Shown: positions 33,947 through 45,168 of the stretch, in pieces
How the letters are laid out: each line of letters begins with the position of its first letter
Position numbering within the stretch: position 1 is the stretch's first letter
Source of the DNA: Myxocyprinus asiaticus
Lineage: Eukaryota; Chordata; Actinopteri; Cypriniformes; Catostomidae
Assembly: GCF_019703515.2 (NCBI RefSeq)
Contig: NC_059372.1
Span: 23,112,931-23,176,930, forward strand
Reading direction: 5' to 3'
DNA length: 64,000 nucleotides
Program-made: the position numbers and the translations under genes
Notes under the pieces: model-generated
What the model saw: the letters and a program-made list of their open reading frames with translations, nothing else
Told to the model about the DNA's origin: nothing
Databases searched by the model: none

Positions 33947-34466
33947 AGACCACAGAGGTCATTCCCGAGTCTCTGCCCGTGCTCATGACCACAGAGGTCG
34001 TTCCCGAGTCTCTGCCAGTGTTCATGACCACAGAGATCATTCCCGAGTCTCAGTCCATGCCCACAAACAGAGGTCATTCCCAAGTCTCTGCCCGTGCCCA
34101 CAACCACAGAGGTCGTTCCCGAGTCTCTGCCCGTGCCCATGACCACAGCGGTCGTTCCCGAGTCTCTGCCCGTGCCCACAACCACAGAGGTTGTTCCCGA
34201 GTCTCTGCCAGTGTTCATGACCACAGAGGTCATTCCCGAGTCTCTGTCCATGCCCACGACCACAGAGGTCATTCCCAAGTCTCTGCCCGTGCCCACAACC
34301 ACAGAGGTCGTTCCTGAATCTCTAACCATGACCATGACCACAGAGGTTGTTCCCGAGTCTCTGCCAGTGTTCACGACCACAGAGGTCGTTCCCGAGTCTC
34401 TGTCCATGTTCACGACCACAGAGGTCATTCCCGAGTCTCTGCTCATGTTCGCGACCATGGAGGACA
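33947..34466 (+). repeat. Tandem repeat block 3, 39-bp units
   Basis: About thirteen copies of a 39-bp unit built on 'accacagaggtcgttcccga' and 'gtctctgcccgtgcccac'. One unit near 34063 lacks two bases, changing the reading frame. Confidence 0.92.
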
Positions 34467-34799
34467 TTTCCCAGTCATCCAGGACTCTTAGTCTCGAGCC
34501 TCCCACAGCTCCGCCTTTCACGGCTTCACCCCTCGAGCCTACCACAGTTCAGCCTCCCACGGATTCGCCTTCCACAGCTTTGCCCCTCGAGCCTTCCACG
34601 GCTTCGCCCCTCGAGCCTCCCATGGCACCGCATGTCACGGCTTCGCCCCTTGAGACTCCTACAGCTCTACCTTCCATGGCTCCACCCTCAGAGTCTTCCA
34701 CGGCTCCAGTCTCTAGTCTGTGGCCGCCTCCCAGACCTCCTGACCCTGTTTCAGCCCTGTGGCTGCCAACCAGGCCTCCTGATCCAGTCCCTACCCTGA

Positions 34800-35045
34800 G
34801 GTGGTCTCCTGGGTCCCCTGGCCGTCCGCCTGATCTGCTCTGGTCTTCTGGGTCTCCTGGCCATCCGTCTGATCTGCTCTGGTCTCCTGAGTCCCCTGGC
34901 CATCTGCCTGATCTGCTCTGGTCTTCTGGGTCTCCTGGCCATCCGCCTGATCTACTCTGGTCCCCTGGGTCTCCTGGCTGTCCATCTGATCTGCTCTGGT
35001 CTCCTTGGTCTCATGGCCATCCGCCTGATCTGCTCTGGTCTTTTG
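34800..35045 (+). repeat. Tandem repeat block 4, 39-bp units
   Basis: About six copies of 'gatctgctctggtctcctgg' plus 'gtctcctggccatccgcct'. Encodes DLLWS(S/P)GSPG(H/C)P(P/S) in the second frame. Confidence 0.92.
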
Positions 35046-35158
35046 GGTCTGTTTTACCTTTGTCAGTTGTTGTGTTTCTCTCCAGTTTGTGCTCCGGTTT
35101 CTATCATGTTTGTTTATGTTTGTTTTTGCTTCCTGGTTCCCAGCTTGCCCTGTTCTAG

Positions 35159-35250
35159 CATTTATCCTGTTTTGCATTCCTGTTTTGTATTTTGTTTTAT
35201 TTTTTCATTAAAGTTAAGCTGCTCCTAGATCCTGCTCTCGTGACCTTCTT
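35159..35250 (+). terminator. T/G-rich tail with ATTAAA polyadenylation-type signal
   Basis: After the stop, sequence rich in 'cctgttttgtattttgtttt' leads to ATTAAA at 35207-35212 and then 'gctgctcctagatcctgctc'. This looks like the 3' end of a transcribed unit. Confidence 0.5.
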
Positions 35251-37489
35251 TAAACATTACAGTATCTCTGACATCTCAACTCTCAGGGACATTTTAAGGC
35301 GTAACCGACTGGATGAGTTCATTCAGTGATACGGGTTATGTTTGCATGGCTGATAGGGTCAATTCATCTGTGTTTTAATAAATCACAAGTGAGTAATTTG
35401 AACCTGTCATGGTCCAAACATGTATCAGTGCTTTATCTCTATCTCTCTATATGAGCCTCAGGCCACCCAGAGGACTAGACATTCCTCTGCTCTGACTCTC
35501 ACCTCAGTTCATAAGACTTTCATTCAGCTGTCACTGCAATATTAAGATCTATTGGGAATAAACCGCTGAGAATCTGATGGTTATGGGTTCTGATAAAGAC
35601 CTGTGATCCTTGTTTGGATTGCTGTTATTTATTATAGTATTCTCTCTTTAGGTCAGTATTGACTTTCAGCATAACACCTTTTAAGAGTCTGATTTCACTG
35701 AAACTGAAAGTCAGGTGGGTCTCTGGTTAAAGTCTTTACCAGATATCTTCTGACAGTATGAGTTTATGCAAGTAAAAATAAGTCTTTATTGAATGAAAAC
35801 AATCACTTGTTAGGGGCTGTTCACACCAAATTAATTTTTTCTTCCATCTGTGCTATTTTTTCAATTGTTGTCAGATGTAAACATGTGCTAAATGGATGTC
35901 TTTGACTGCTGTGCCACATCTTACTGTTTTTTTTTTTTTTTTTTTTAAGTTACACCACTTACCTCATTTCCTCTCATAAGCTACAACAACAAAAGCAAAC
36001 AAAAGCTGGTGTTGTACTGACAACATGTCAAACATTGAAAGATATATTGTTTTTATTATTCCAAGGTATCAATGTATTTCCTACACTGTAATTCTTTCTT
36101 ATGCACAAACACACATAAATAAACAAACTGATGCCTGAACTTGAATATTCCCACACACACGCTACCTCCCCCTACTTCAAGTGCGCCCTTTGACCCTAAT
36201 CACGAGAACAGAGGCCTCTAATCTCTTTCTTTCTCTAATGAGTCCCATATTTCCACACTAGCTCAGTCAAACAATCCTCCTTGTACACATGAAACAAGTG
36301 CAAGGTGTAAGGAAGGGAAGGGAGAGAGACAGAAGGGAGCTATAAGCCAAGAAAACTTTATATATGTAACAGACATCAGATAACATCTACTATGGTAGCC
36401 ACATGACAAGCATCTATTTGATATATTTAAATATTTAAGATGCATATGAAGAAAAACTAAATTGGTATGGAAAGGAAAAAAACTACTGTAAACTGAACCA
36501 AAAATGTGTTAAGCTTTGTGTTTTTGTTCTGTTAACTGCCTACACAGACAGCTGCCTTTAAGGCAGCAACCTAACCAAGCTGGAACCTCATAAGTGACTG
36601 ATTTGGAATGCTAAACATAAACAATTCCGCATGCTACACAAAAACTATTCCTCACCTCAAGTGCATCGGTACTGTGGCTCAAAATTGATGTAAACAGAGT
36701 TAGCATGTTGCTAAGCTAATTATGTGATACTCTAATAAGCATAAAAATACAGAGAACAAACGATTATTGGGTAAAATATATATTTTTGGCAATAATTGTC
36801 AGTAATGAATGACATATACAAGCTTAATTAATATAATTAATATAGTACAACAACAGAAGTTGACAAAAGTGCTGTTAAAATAACAGTGCTCAGACTTAAA
36901 AACCAAACTAAAAAAGTAGGTTTAAGATTTAAAATCTTAAATCTATGTGAAAATCTGGCATATATAGAGGGAGTTTTGTGAGAGTCAGAGGAACAGACAT
37001 TAAAATGTAACTGGAAGATGTAACGTTTTATACAAGAAATGGAATTAGCATCCTTAGTGTTGTGATATCTTTTACTTCCTTGCCAGATGTCTTTAAGAAC
37101 AGATGGAAGCCATTCTACTTTTTATGTTTATACAGCCTGAAAGAGTATTTCCATTTCCCACAAAAATAATTAATACCACCTTAGGTATACATGCAGACCG
37201 CATACACACTGTATGACATACAGTACAGAATGACATACACACCGTACCCGCATGCTTTCACACCCACACAGTATAGCCCTGCCATTCAGACAGCAAGCCA
37301 AAGGTCACATGACAACCAAATAGGGTCAGCTCAGGACAGCACAACTTCTGAGATCTTACTCACATTTTCAATTATTCACTTAACAAACAACCGGCATGAC
37401 ACTGAACATTACTGTAAAAAGGAAAGCAAGACAGACACATTGCTATCTAGCACCAAAACAAAGAAAGAGTCATTGTAAAAGACAAGATT
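35251..37489. other. Unassigned non-coding sequence
   Basis: About 2.2 kb. 35815-35950 ('ggggctgttcacaccaaatt' and a T20-type tract at about 35929-35946) resembles the start of an old DNA element. No gene recognised. Confidence 0.35.
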
Positions 37490-38615
37490 GTTTCCCAACC
37501 TTTTTTGCCGTAAGTACCCCCACAGCATCACCGGTAAGGCTCAAGTACCCCTTTATCGACACAAAAACAAAGACGTGTACAAAATGCTAAATATGATTTA
37601 AATACAGTATATCCATCCATCCAACTTCTATATCCGCTTGTCCTTTGTAGGGTCGCAGGTAGTGCTGGAGCGTATCCCAGCTGTCTCAGGCCAAAGGCAG
37701 GGAAACACCCTAGACAGTTGGCCATTCCATCACAGGGCAACACACACAGACATACACATTCACTCTCTCACTCTCTACGTATATACAGTATATGAATATC
37801 TAAATATAAATATTATCTATGATGTATATTTATTAACAAAGCAAGATCAAATGAGCCGTGAAATGTGCAATTAGAACAGATTAATGCTGTTAATTATACA
37901 GTGCAGGGGATCTTCTAAATTGGTATATTAGGTAATATTAATTTTACCAATTTTATTTTATCCTTATTTTTCATCATTTTGGTAGACAGTATATTAACAT
38001 GTAAAAACAATAAACATGAAGGCCAAAGTATAAACATACTTCATATCGTTAGGCCTGCATGTTTATTGTTTGCATGCACAATTTTTACTGTTAACACTGA
38101 TATGCAAAATAAACGCTAAAAGGGTACTGTCTCTTTAAGAAAACCATCAGTTCCCACGTACCTATATCAGATGCAGTTCCGTGTTTTGTTTTGGTAGAGC
38201 GAATACTAACAAGGTAAAGTAGATGTTTTCTTTATTATAATTAAATGTTTCTTTTTATTGTTTATCAACAGCTGACTGTAAAGAACAGGAAAGATATTAA
38301 AAGAGACATTATCAGTGACAAATGTACTGCGTTGATCTTGTCTTTGAACACATTTCATGGACGAGTCAAACCAAACTGCTTAACATAGTTTTATTAAAAG
38401 ATTGATCTTGGGATTTTTAAGAATGGAATTTAGATCGTTCAAATGAAGATGGCGATTAATTAGAAAATCTATACTTTTACCCAGCCCTAACACCTGTTAT
38501 TTTCATTTTAAGTTATACATTTAGTTTTTTAAGCTTTTTTAACCTAGCAAAATCCAATTATTTTCGCGTATCCCCTGGAACCTGCTCACGTACCCCTGGT
38601 TGGGAATCACTTCAC
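37490..38615. mobile_element. Probable hAT element interrupted by a retroposon fragment
   Basis: Left end 'tttcccaaccttttttgccg' with 'aagtacccc', right end, inverted, 'gattcccaaccaggggtacg'. The arms carry the same CCCAACC and GTACCCC words seen in fish hAT termini. Eight-base duplication not resolved. Interior AT-rich, no frame. Confidence 0.6.
37611..37770 (+). mobile_element. Fish retroposon fragment inside the 37.5-kb element
   Basis: 'atccatccatccaacttcta' then 'gtagggtcgcaggtagtgct', 'gagcgtatcccag' and 'gccattccatcacagggcaa' form the familiar fish dispersed repeat that ends LINE-type retroposons. The LINE clade cannot be decided from this short piece. Confidence 0.65.
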
Positions 38616-39799
38616 CACACAGCACAGTGAAACACACAACAGAGAAACACCACTCCTGAGGCAATATTGAAGTAGCACTTATTAGAAAAAATGCAAAGGA
38701 GACATCTGTCAACATAACATTAACAGAACTGTCATTAACATAAAAAGTGCTGATTAGTCAGAGATGTGCCTTACCCATATTGCACACACTCCGACACATT
38801 GAGCTTTATTGCTCATATGGACAGGACAAGTTTGAGTATGACTTGAATCATTTATTGATTCTGTTGGCCATTGTTTACCCTATAAATTCCTGTCAACTCT
38901 GTTCTCTTCCTGGATAATAAAAAGTGGCTAAAAAGCAAGAAAACAACACTATCTTCTTGTGAATTTAGAATGTGCTGTCATGGAGAAAACAAAGATACGC
39001 TTATCGCTTTGGTTAACCCACTTACACAAGTCAGCGTCTCCGGTATGTGCAGCGGCTGTTACCTTTCACTTGTGGCATTTAAAAAATTGCACCATGGAAA
39101 GAACTGGCAAGCACAAAAAAAACATGCATAGTTTACACTGGCATAAGAGAAACAAAACAGGGAAACGTGAAAGAACTTGTAGTGGCAACCTCAAGAAGAG
39201 TCTTTGTGCTCTACCTGTTGAAACATCTCACAGATGGTTTAGGCAGATCTTCGAAGAAAAGCAGTAGCCTGTCAAAATGTCCTCGCACGGGTCAAGGCCT
39301 CTGCCTAATTGATTTCCTGTGGAAACTATATGTGCTGGAATACACCATCAATCATGCCAACCTTCCTTGCTTGGAGACCAAGTGCCCTGGATTTCAGTTT
39401 AGCTAGACTGTCTGCATCCTTGCGTCCCAGTGAGGACAAATCTGTGTTATTCACCAAAAGAAAAGTTAAAGCTTTCTGAATTTGTCCTCCCCATTCAATT
39501 AGTTTTTATTAAGGCAAGATCAATGGGAGACAGTCTGCTAAAATAAATACATGCAGGCTTGGAGCCGGTTATGGCCTGAGCAAGCATACATTTCAGCACT
39601 AATTATTCAAGCAGAAAATGTTGAAGTACATCAGATGCTCCAAAAATACCAAAGTCTTTGGCACTGGGAATGTTCTACCCTCTTTCAGTAATGTAGTGGG
39701 CCAAAATCAAAAGCACAGCTCCAAAGTAACAAGACCCCTATTGTTATGTGTGAGTTTAAAATTATAATATGATTCATCCTGCATGAGAGATGGAAGCAG
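38616..39799. other. Unassigned non-coding sequence
   Basis: No gene called. A 102-codon frame at 38959-39267 is Lys/His-rich without a recognisable domain. Confidence 0.35.
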
Positions 39800-39820
39800 A
39801 AAGAGAGAGAGAGAGAGAGC

Positions 39821-39852
<32 letters not shown>

Positions 39853-39853
39853 A
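39800..39853. repeat. (GA)n microsatellite
   Basis: About 26 GA units with two small interruptions. Confidence 0.95.
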
Positions 39854-41220
39854 ATTCCATACATTCGAATTTGTAACACGTATTCCACTTAGATTTTGGA
39901 GAACAAAATAAATCTGTAGTTGGAAGCAAAAAGGTCTGTACTCTCACAACCTAAAAGCTCAGAACGAATGAGTCAGAAAAAAACACCAGAGGACATTTTC
40001 TCTTTCAAGAAAAAGTGAGGAAAATACCAGCGGGACAGAGGAGTGCAGGGAGGCAAAGTAACGAGAAAGGATTTCTTTGTTCCTTAGAAGTGACTGCAGA
40101 GTCAATCTGACATAGGTATTCCAAAAATAAGGGCTGCATTGTACTAGCTACCATGGAAAAAACTCAACACACAAACACCTGTTAGCGCAACCAAGAGGAG
40201 GGATTTTAAGTCAACATGAAATCAAAATGACCCATTTTTCCTTCATTGTTTTTGTTTTGTATTGTTTTGTTTTGTTAATCAAAACTACCCCTTTTTCCTT
40301 CTTTGTTTTGTTTTGATTTAATCTTTCATCAAAATGCAATATCTTACTCCGCCTCTGAAACGACTTTCCTTTTTGGCTGACATCACCAATTCCTCTTATT
40401 TTTTTAAGAATTCACTTCTCCATTCTGGCATGTAATGGTCACATTTCATGATCCAATCAATTCCAAATAAATAAAATCATGTCCTGACCTAAATTGTTTT
40501 CTTACCGAATACTGGACTCAGTTTCACTCTGAAACACATCCAATTATGGAAACAAAATGGGTTGTATTCATATTGACTTTAAAAATGAATGACACATCCA
40601 TCCTTTGGCTATTAATATTAGGACAGTGCAGGCATGGTAATCAAGTTTTGGATGCTATTCTGAAGATTATTTACCATTCCACAGGGATGTTTGTGAGAAA
40701 CTAGAGAAGAGGAGGACACGATAACTTTCTTTTATCTAGCTGTGGATTTTGCCCTGTTCCCATTCTTTAGTCTCAGTGGCTCACGTTCACATTGTACGAC
40801 CGCATGTCTGTATTAAGTGTCTGAATGCGTGTGCATGTGTGCTTATTAAGACTTTTTGTCCCACTTTTTGTCCCATGGGAAGTACCAGCTTCCTACACAT
40901 CTGCTTAGTCCATAATAAAGAAAATAAGTTAAGGTCAACACTCTCCCTTTCTCCGTTTTTTTCTTTTATGATATTCCCAGTAACCACAACTATGAAAAGG
41001 GGTGTTGGGTGTATAGACTCCCAGCGGAGCAATTCGCATTGCTTCAACCCCCCATCCAACATTTGCCCAGTGTTTCCATTTCAAGCCCTTTTATGCCCGT
41101 CTCCTCCCAGGGCCAGCCAGGAGAGATACAGTTGCATTCAACCATTGTGTAGCAGGCAGCGTGGTGTGTGTGGCTATGCTATTCTCTCTCTACTGCAAGT
41201 GACCACTGTGGTCTAATTAC
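39854..41220. other. Unassigned non-coding sequence
   Basis: 40205-40400 has fish-repeat character ('gtcaacatgaaatcaaaatg', GTTTT-rich runs). The 155-codon frame at 40749-41216 shows no domain and overlaps a similar chance frame on the other strand, so it is not called. Confidence 0.3.
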
Positions 41221-42834
41221 TGACAGGAAGATAAAGTCGTCCCCCTTTTCCAGCCCTGACGGCTGAATCTACTTTCAATGGTGAAGCCCAGAGGCCCAAG
41301 CCTTATCCTGTCAATGTTAATCAGCAAAGTAGCCAATCCATACAGCATTACATAGCTACAAGAAGCAGAGAGTGGAACTGAGCAAAGTTGCTGAGAAGTC
41401 CTGCCATCTCAATGTACAATGTGTACCAATCTAAAATAATCTTTCTGTAAACCTTTCAACATTACATATAATAAGAGGTGGTTGGTGCTTTTTAAGAGAG
41501 GGGATGCAGAGGTGTATTTTATCAATGGCAAAATGTGTACTGTTTTGGTGTCTGCACTATTGCTCCTTAAAGCTACTTCTCAAACTTCTGCTAAACAGTG
41601 AAATTCCAAAAAGTAAACAACTGACCAAGCTCTGAACCAAATATTTACAACATTTCCACAACAGATGAAATAGTGACAAGATTAAGAATGCTAAACTTAA
41701 TGTGTTATGCAAGACTTCAACTAACTTCGTCAGTGTTTAAAAGCACTGTGTATGCAGCAGCGTTTTCAAATGCTGTCAGTTTCGTTTTAATTATTGGCAT
41801 TTACAAATATTAGTCATTTGTTGTAAAGTCCCACTCATATGAAATTTGCCTAATATAAAGAAGCTAGGCTTATAAGTGCCTACAGAGTGACTTTACTCTA
41901 AATACCAACTTGTGTGAGATTCTAAATACCGCAAATCTCAATTAAACGTAGTTAACACAGTAATGATTCTCGCCATTACCACTAATTGGAAAGGATTTTA
42001 AAGGAACTATGAGTTTATAGCTTATTCCAATGGCTCAGAAAATCTGCCGGGCTACATTTTTTTCTGGGAAGAGGAAAGGGTCAAAGGGACCAAATAGTGA
42101 GGAAAAGCTAAGCATGCTGGTTTTGTTTAGTAGGGTGGTGGTGGTGAGTTAGAAAGCTGCTGGTCCACAGTACCCATCACAGCTTATAGCAGTTGTTGCC
42201 CACCCCATTGTTATGAAGACGGCTTTGTGAAATTGGAGGTTGTTAGCTCCCAGAAGCCAGAGTTATCAGGGAGGGCTAAAATCATATTCCCTGAGACAAG
42301 GCTGTCATTTCTCTGAGATGGTTTTCACATCCTGTCACGAAACGCAATATTATTTGACAGCTACTTCCATCAATGACTAATGTAGTGCAGCAGGAGCTAA
42401 GGTACAATTACCTGGGAGCAGTTATGAATTATAATACTGCCTCTCTGGCAGAGTGATAGCTATATGTCTCATGGGTGAATTAGTTCTCTTGATGGGGAGG
42501 GGGGATTTAAAGTATGTAGATTGATGTAGTAAACCTCTGGTCATTTCATGGGTAGACTGTAACTCACTCTTTGTCACCACACATCCTTTCAAATGCATTC
42601 AAATGCATATGCTGCCGCTCAACTTGTGTTTAACCTCTTGAAATTATCCATGTAATGTTTATGCTCAGATCTCTACATTTGACTAGCATTCAAATTAGCA
42701 GTGTTTCTGGTCTACAATGCTCTAAATGGCTTTATTCTTCTCACTACCCTCCATCATTCATCAAACCATAAAAACCGATCTGACTGATAATAGCACAGCA
42801 TCGTCAGTCACTTTTTGTTGCCTACTAATGTGCT
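41221..42834. other. Repeat-free stretch, possible conserved non-coding DNA
   Basis: About 1.6 kb with no inverted-repeat, SINE or microsatellite signature and no long frame. Homeodomain-type AATTA words are present (e.g. 'gtgaattagttctc', 42475). Regulatory function is only a possibility. Confidence 0.3.
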
Positions 42835-42979
42835 AAAAGGTACCATGGTGCTACCATGTGTTGAACATGGCACCATGGTGATGCCATGTTTTTAGGACAT
42901 GTACCATGGAAATATCATAGTTTTCTTTTCAGCATACTGGAGTGGAATATGGTAATCTATCAGTGCATATATGAAAGTA
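42835..42979. repeat. CATGG-rich dispersed sequence
   Basis: Repeated 'accatggtgctaccatg', 'caccatggtgatgccatg' and 'gtaccatggaaatatcat'. The theme resumes at 43530-43590 after the Tc1 insertion. Confidence 0.5.
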
Positions 42980-42981
42980 TA

Positions 42982-43516
42982 CACTCACTGAGATTTTAAT
43001 AGGAACACTATGGTCCTAATAAAGTGCCCGACATGGTCTTAAGCTGTTGTAGCCAATCCGCCTCAAGGTTCAACATGTTGTGCATTCTGAGATGCTATTC
43101 TGCTCACTACAATTGTACAGAGTGGTTACAGTAGCCTTTCTGTCAGCTCGAACCTCCGAATTCTCTGTTGACCTCTCTCATCAACCAGACATTCCCGTCC
43201 ACAGAACTGTGGCTCACTGGACATTTTTTGTTTTTGGCACCATTCTGAGTAAAATTTAGAGACTGTTGTGTGTGAAAATCCGAGGAGATCAGCAGTTATA
43301 GAAATACTCAAACCTGCCCGTCAGGTACCAACAATCATGTCACAGTCGAAATCAAATTTTTTCCCCATTCTGATGGTTGATGTGAAAATTAGCTGAAGCT
43401 CCTGGCCTGTATCTACATGATTTTATGCACTGCACTGCTGCCACACGATTGGCTGATTAGATAATCGCATGAAGAAGTAGGTGTACAGGTGTTCCTAATT
43501 AAGGGTTCAGTGAGTG
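42982..43516 (-). mobile_element. Tc1-type element, deleted
   Basis: 535 bp between TA at 42980-42981 and 43517-43518. Ends CACTCACTGAG...AGGAACACTA and, inverted, CACTCACTGAACCCTTAATT then AGGAACACCT. Contains an N-terminal transposase remnant on the minus strand. The family is widespread in vertebrates. Confidence 0.85.
43126..43311 (-). pseudogene. Tc1-type transposase N-terminal remnant
   Basis: 61 codons. 'ADLLGFSHTTVSKFYSEW' is a helix-turn-helix segment of the Tc1 DNA-binding domain, followed by 'SSEPQFCGRECLVDERGQQR', the usual linker to the second DNA-binding helix set. The catalytic domain is absent, removed with the right half of the original element. Confidence 0.8.
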
Positions 43517-43518
43517 TA

Positions 43519-44187
43519 TATCAAACTATCATAGGACTACCATCTGATAACATCACTGTACCATAGTATCGCCAAAGTACTATTTTGTAAGGGCCTCCAC
43601 AGAAAGTATTCATGCTTGTTCAAGTCCGCAATGTTTTCATACATTTGTCCCTTATTGGTGGGCCAATTACACCTTTGAATATGATCCTCTGCATCAAGAC
43701 TGTTCTTTAAAACTTCTTAAAATGTATTTTATATTGTATAAAGTTAAAGAAGAACTGTAGATGCCACACAAGTTGTGCGCATAATGGCTAAAAAGCTCTG
43801 AATCCTACAGATCTCTGGCTAGAGGTGCAAATGGCATATACTCTTTCAGGGAAAGAGCTAGCACAGTCTCTAAGAAAAGAAGGTCGTCAGGATAGTTACT
43901 GAATTGAAGATGCAACTTCACAGTTCAAGACTGAGCTCGGCTGACTTCATACCCTGCCCTAAATCTTAAATTGAGGCTAATTCCTAATATCATTAGCATA
44001 ATGTTTGCTTGTCTTTGGTAATGAAGCCTCATGATCGCAGACAGACCTACACTGAGAAAAACATTCTGTTTCCATATTCAAACAGCAATGGGGTTTGATT
44101 TCTTTGCAATGAAAAGGTAGATAGAGAAGAATAATTCAGGAATACACCATGTTTTTGTTAGTTATTAAGACAAAAAATCATATTCCA
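43519..44187. other. Unassigned non-coding sequence
   Basis: First 70 bases continue the CATGG-type repeat; otherwise nothing recognised. Confidence 0.35.
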
Positions 44188-44345
44188 GCCGTGGCCTAGT
44201 GGTTAGTGCTTAGACTGACCAATGAGCTCATGTTCTTGTGGGAGATGTAAGTTTGAGTCTGGCTCATGTCATGTTCTCACCCCATTCCCCGTGTCTACTC
44301 TTCACTCAGTACATGTATACATGCACTTTAACAGTTCAATTTCAG
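44188..44345 (+). mobile_element. tRNA-derived SINE head
   Basis: A-box-like GTGGCCTAGTGGTTAG at 44191-44206 and B-box-like GTTTGAGTC at 44251-44259, spaced about 50 bases as in tRNA promoters, then 'ggctcatgtcatgttctcac'. The tRNA fold is not intact, so it is a SINE and not a tRNA gene. Confidence 0.72.
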
Positions 44346-44741
44346 GTGAACTAAAACAATAATTTGTCAAGTAAATGCTTTAATCCAACAGAAATCGCAC
44401 CAGTCCGATTTTTGTGAAGTCAGACTAACAGACCTAGATAATGTAATCGTACAGTAGCTTGGCTTCGCCCAGCTTAGTGACGCATTAATCAGACAACTGT
44501 CCTTAGCAATTTGTGCGTGCTTCGAAAAACAGAGTTGATGCACGTTATGTATTTAACAACTCTTCCTCAGCTGTCATCCTTCCTTGCGCCATGTATACTT
44601 GGATAGACAGCTGAAGACTGTTGCTCGACTACGAAAAAACCCGCTGTAGCTCGATTATAACTGCACATGTAAACGTATATAATCAATATAATCAAAGAAG
44701 CTGCAAAACCCCCCGAAAAGACTATGAATCCAAGTTTAACA
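44346..44741. other. Unassigned non-coding sequence
   Basis: Nothing recognised. Confidence 0.35.
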
Positions 44742-44745
44742 TTAA

Positions 44746-45164
44746 AGGAATAGTTCACCCAGAAATTATAATTATCTCATTTATGCCGTCTCAAACTCAT
44801 ATGACTTTCGGTCCTCTGCGGAACACAAACAAATATATTTTGAATGATTTATGATGTCTGTTTGTCCGTACAATGCAAATCAATGGGGTTCAAAGTTTTC
44901 AAGATCCAAAAAGGACATAAAGGCTGCATAAAGGTAATCCATACGATTCGAGTGAATTAATCCATGTCTTCAGAAGCAGTACGTTTTGGGTGAGAAACAA
45001 TACACACACTCTAAGCATGCATCAAACATGAGGACATGTAATCGAGCTTCAAATCATGATCACGCCAAAGAGACTGCAGATGTCGAGATTTATAGTGAAA
45101 TAGGAGTTACATTTTGGTCTGTTTCTCACCCAAAACCACTATCATTTTGGGGTAAACTATTCCT
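44746..45164. mobile_element. TTAA-flanked miniature element (family D)
   Basis: 419 bp with TTAA at 44742-44745 and 45165-45168. Ends AGGAATAGTTCACCCAGAAA and, inverted, AGGAATAGTTTACCCCAAAA. Interior 'ccaaaaaggacataaaggct' and 'gggtgagaaacaatacac' match the copies at 32448 and 53605. Confidence 0.88.
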
Positions 45165-45168
45165 TTAA

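Larger units (their letters stand above)
33276..35158 (+). pseudogene. Proline-rich tandem-repeat open region, family unrecognised
   Basis: I do not recognise a family. A stop-poor region of about 630 codons made of successive repeat blocks: 11-residue units PESAPCHVTAT with shortened 9-residue versions; 10-residue units PATATEPTPT; 13-residue units TTEVVPESLPVPT; an irregular Pro/Ser/Thr/Leu stretch (LEPSTASPLEPP); then 13-residue units DLLWSSGSPGHPP and a hydrophobic end (LPLSVVVFLSSLCSGFYHV). The first frame runs 33276-34142 and the second 34094-35158. They are joined through repeat block three by two frame changes, near 33937-33952 and at 34061-34070 (2 bases missing against the other units). 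Translation is unproven. It could be a decayed mucin-like gene, the 3' part of a mobile element with an expanded repeat region, or a coding-like minisatellite. Plus strand chosen because the tail carries a polyadenylation signal. Confidence 0.5.

Noticed and set aside
33844..34545. 233-codon minus-strand frame
   Set aside because: Same reason: translation of the 39-bp repeat block on the opposite strand.
33418..35045. CRISPR-like array
   Set aside because: Units are contiguous without unique spacers, and the window is vertebrate DNA.
39800..39853. Regulatory GAGA element
   Set aside because: A perfect dinucleotide run is adequately explained as a microsatellite.
40749..41216. 155-codon plus-strand frame
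   Set aside because: No domain, Cys- and Ser-rich by composition, overlapped by a 91-codon frame on the other strand; no splice or start context.
44188..44345. Functional tRNA gene
   Set aside because: A and B boxes are present but acceptor and anticodon stems do not pair and the sequence continues into a SINE body.
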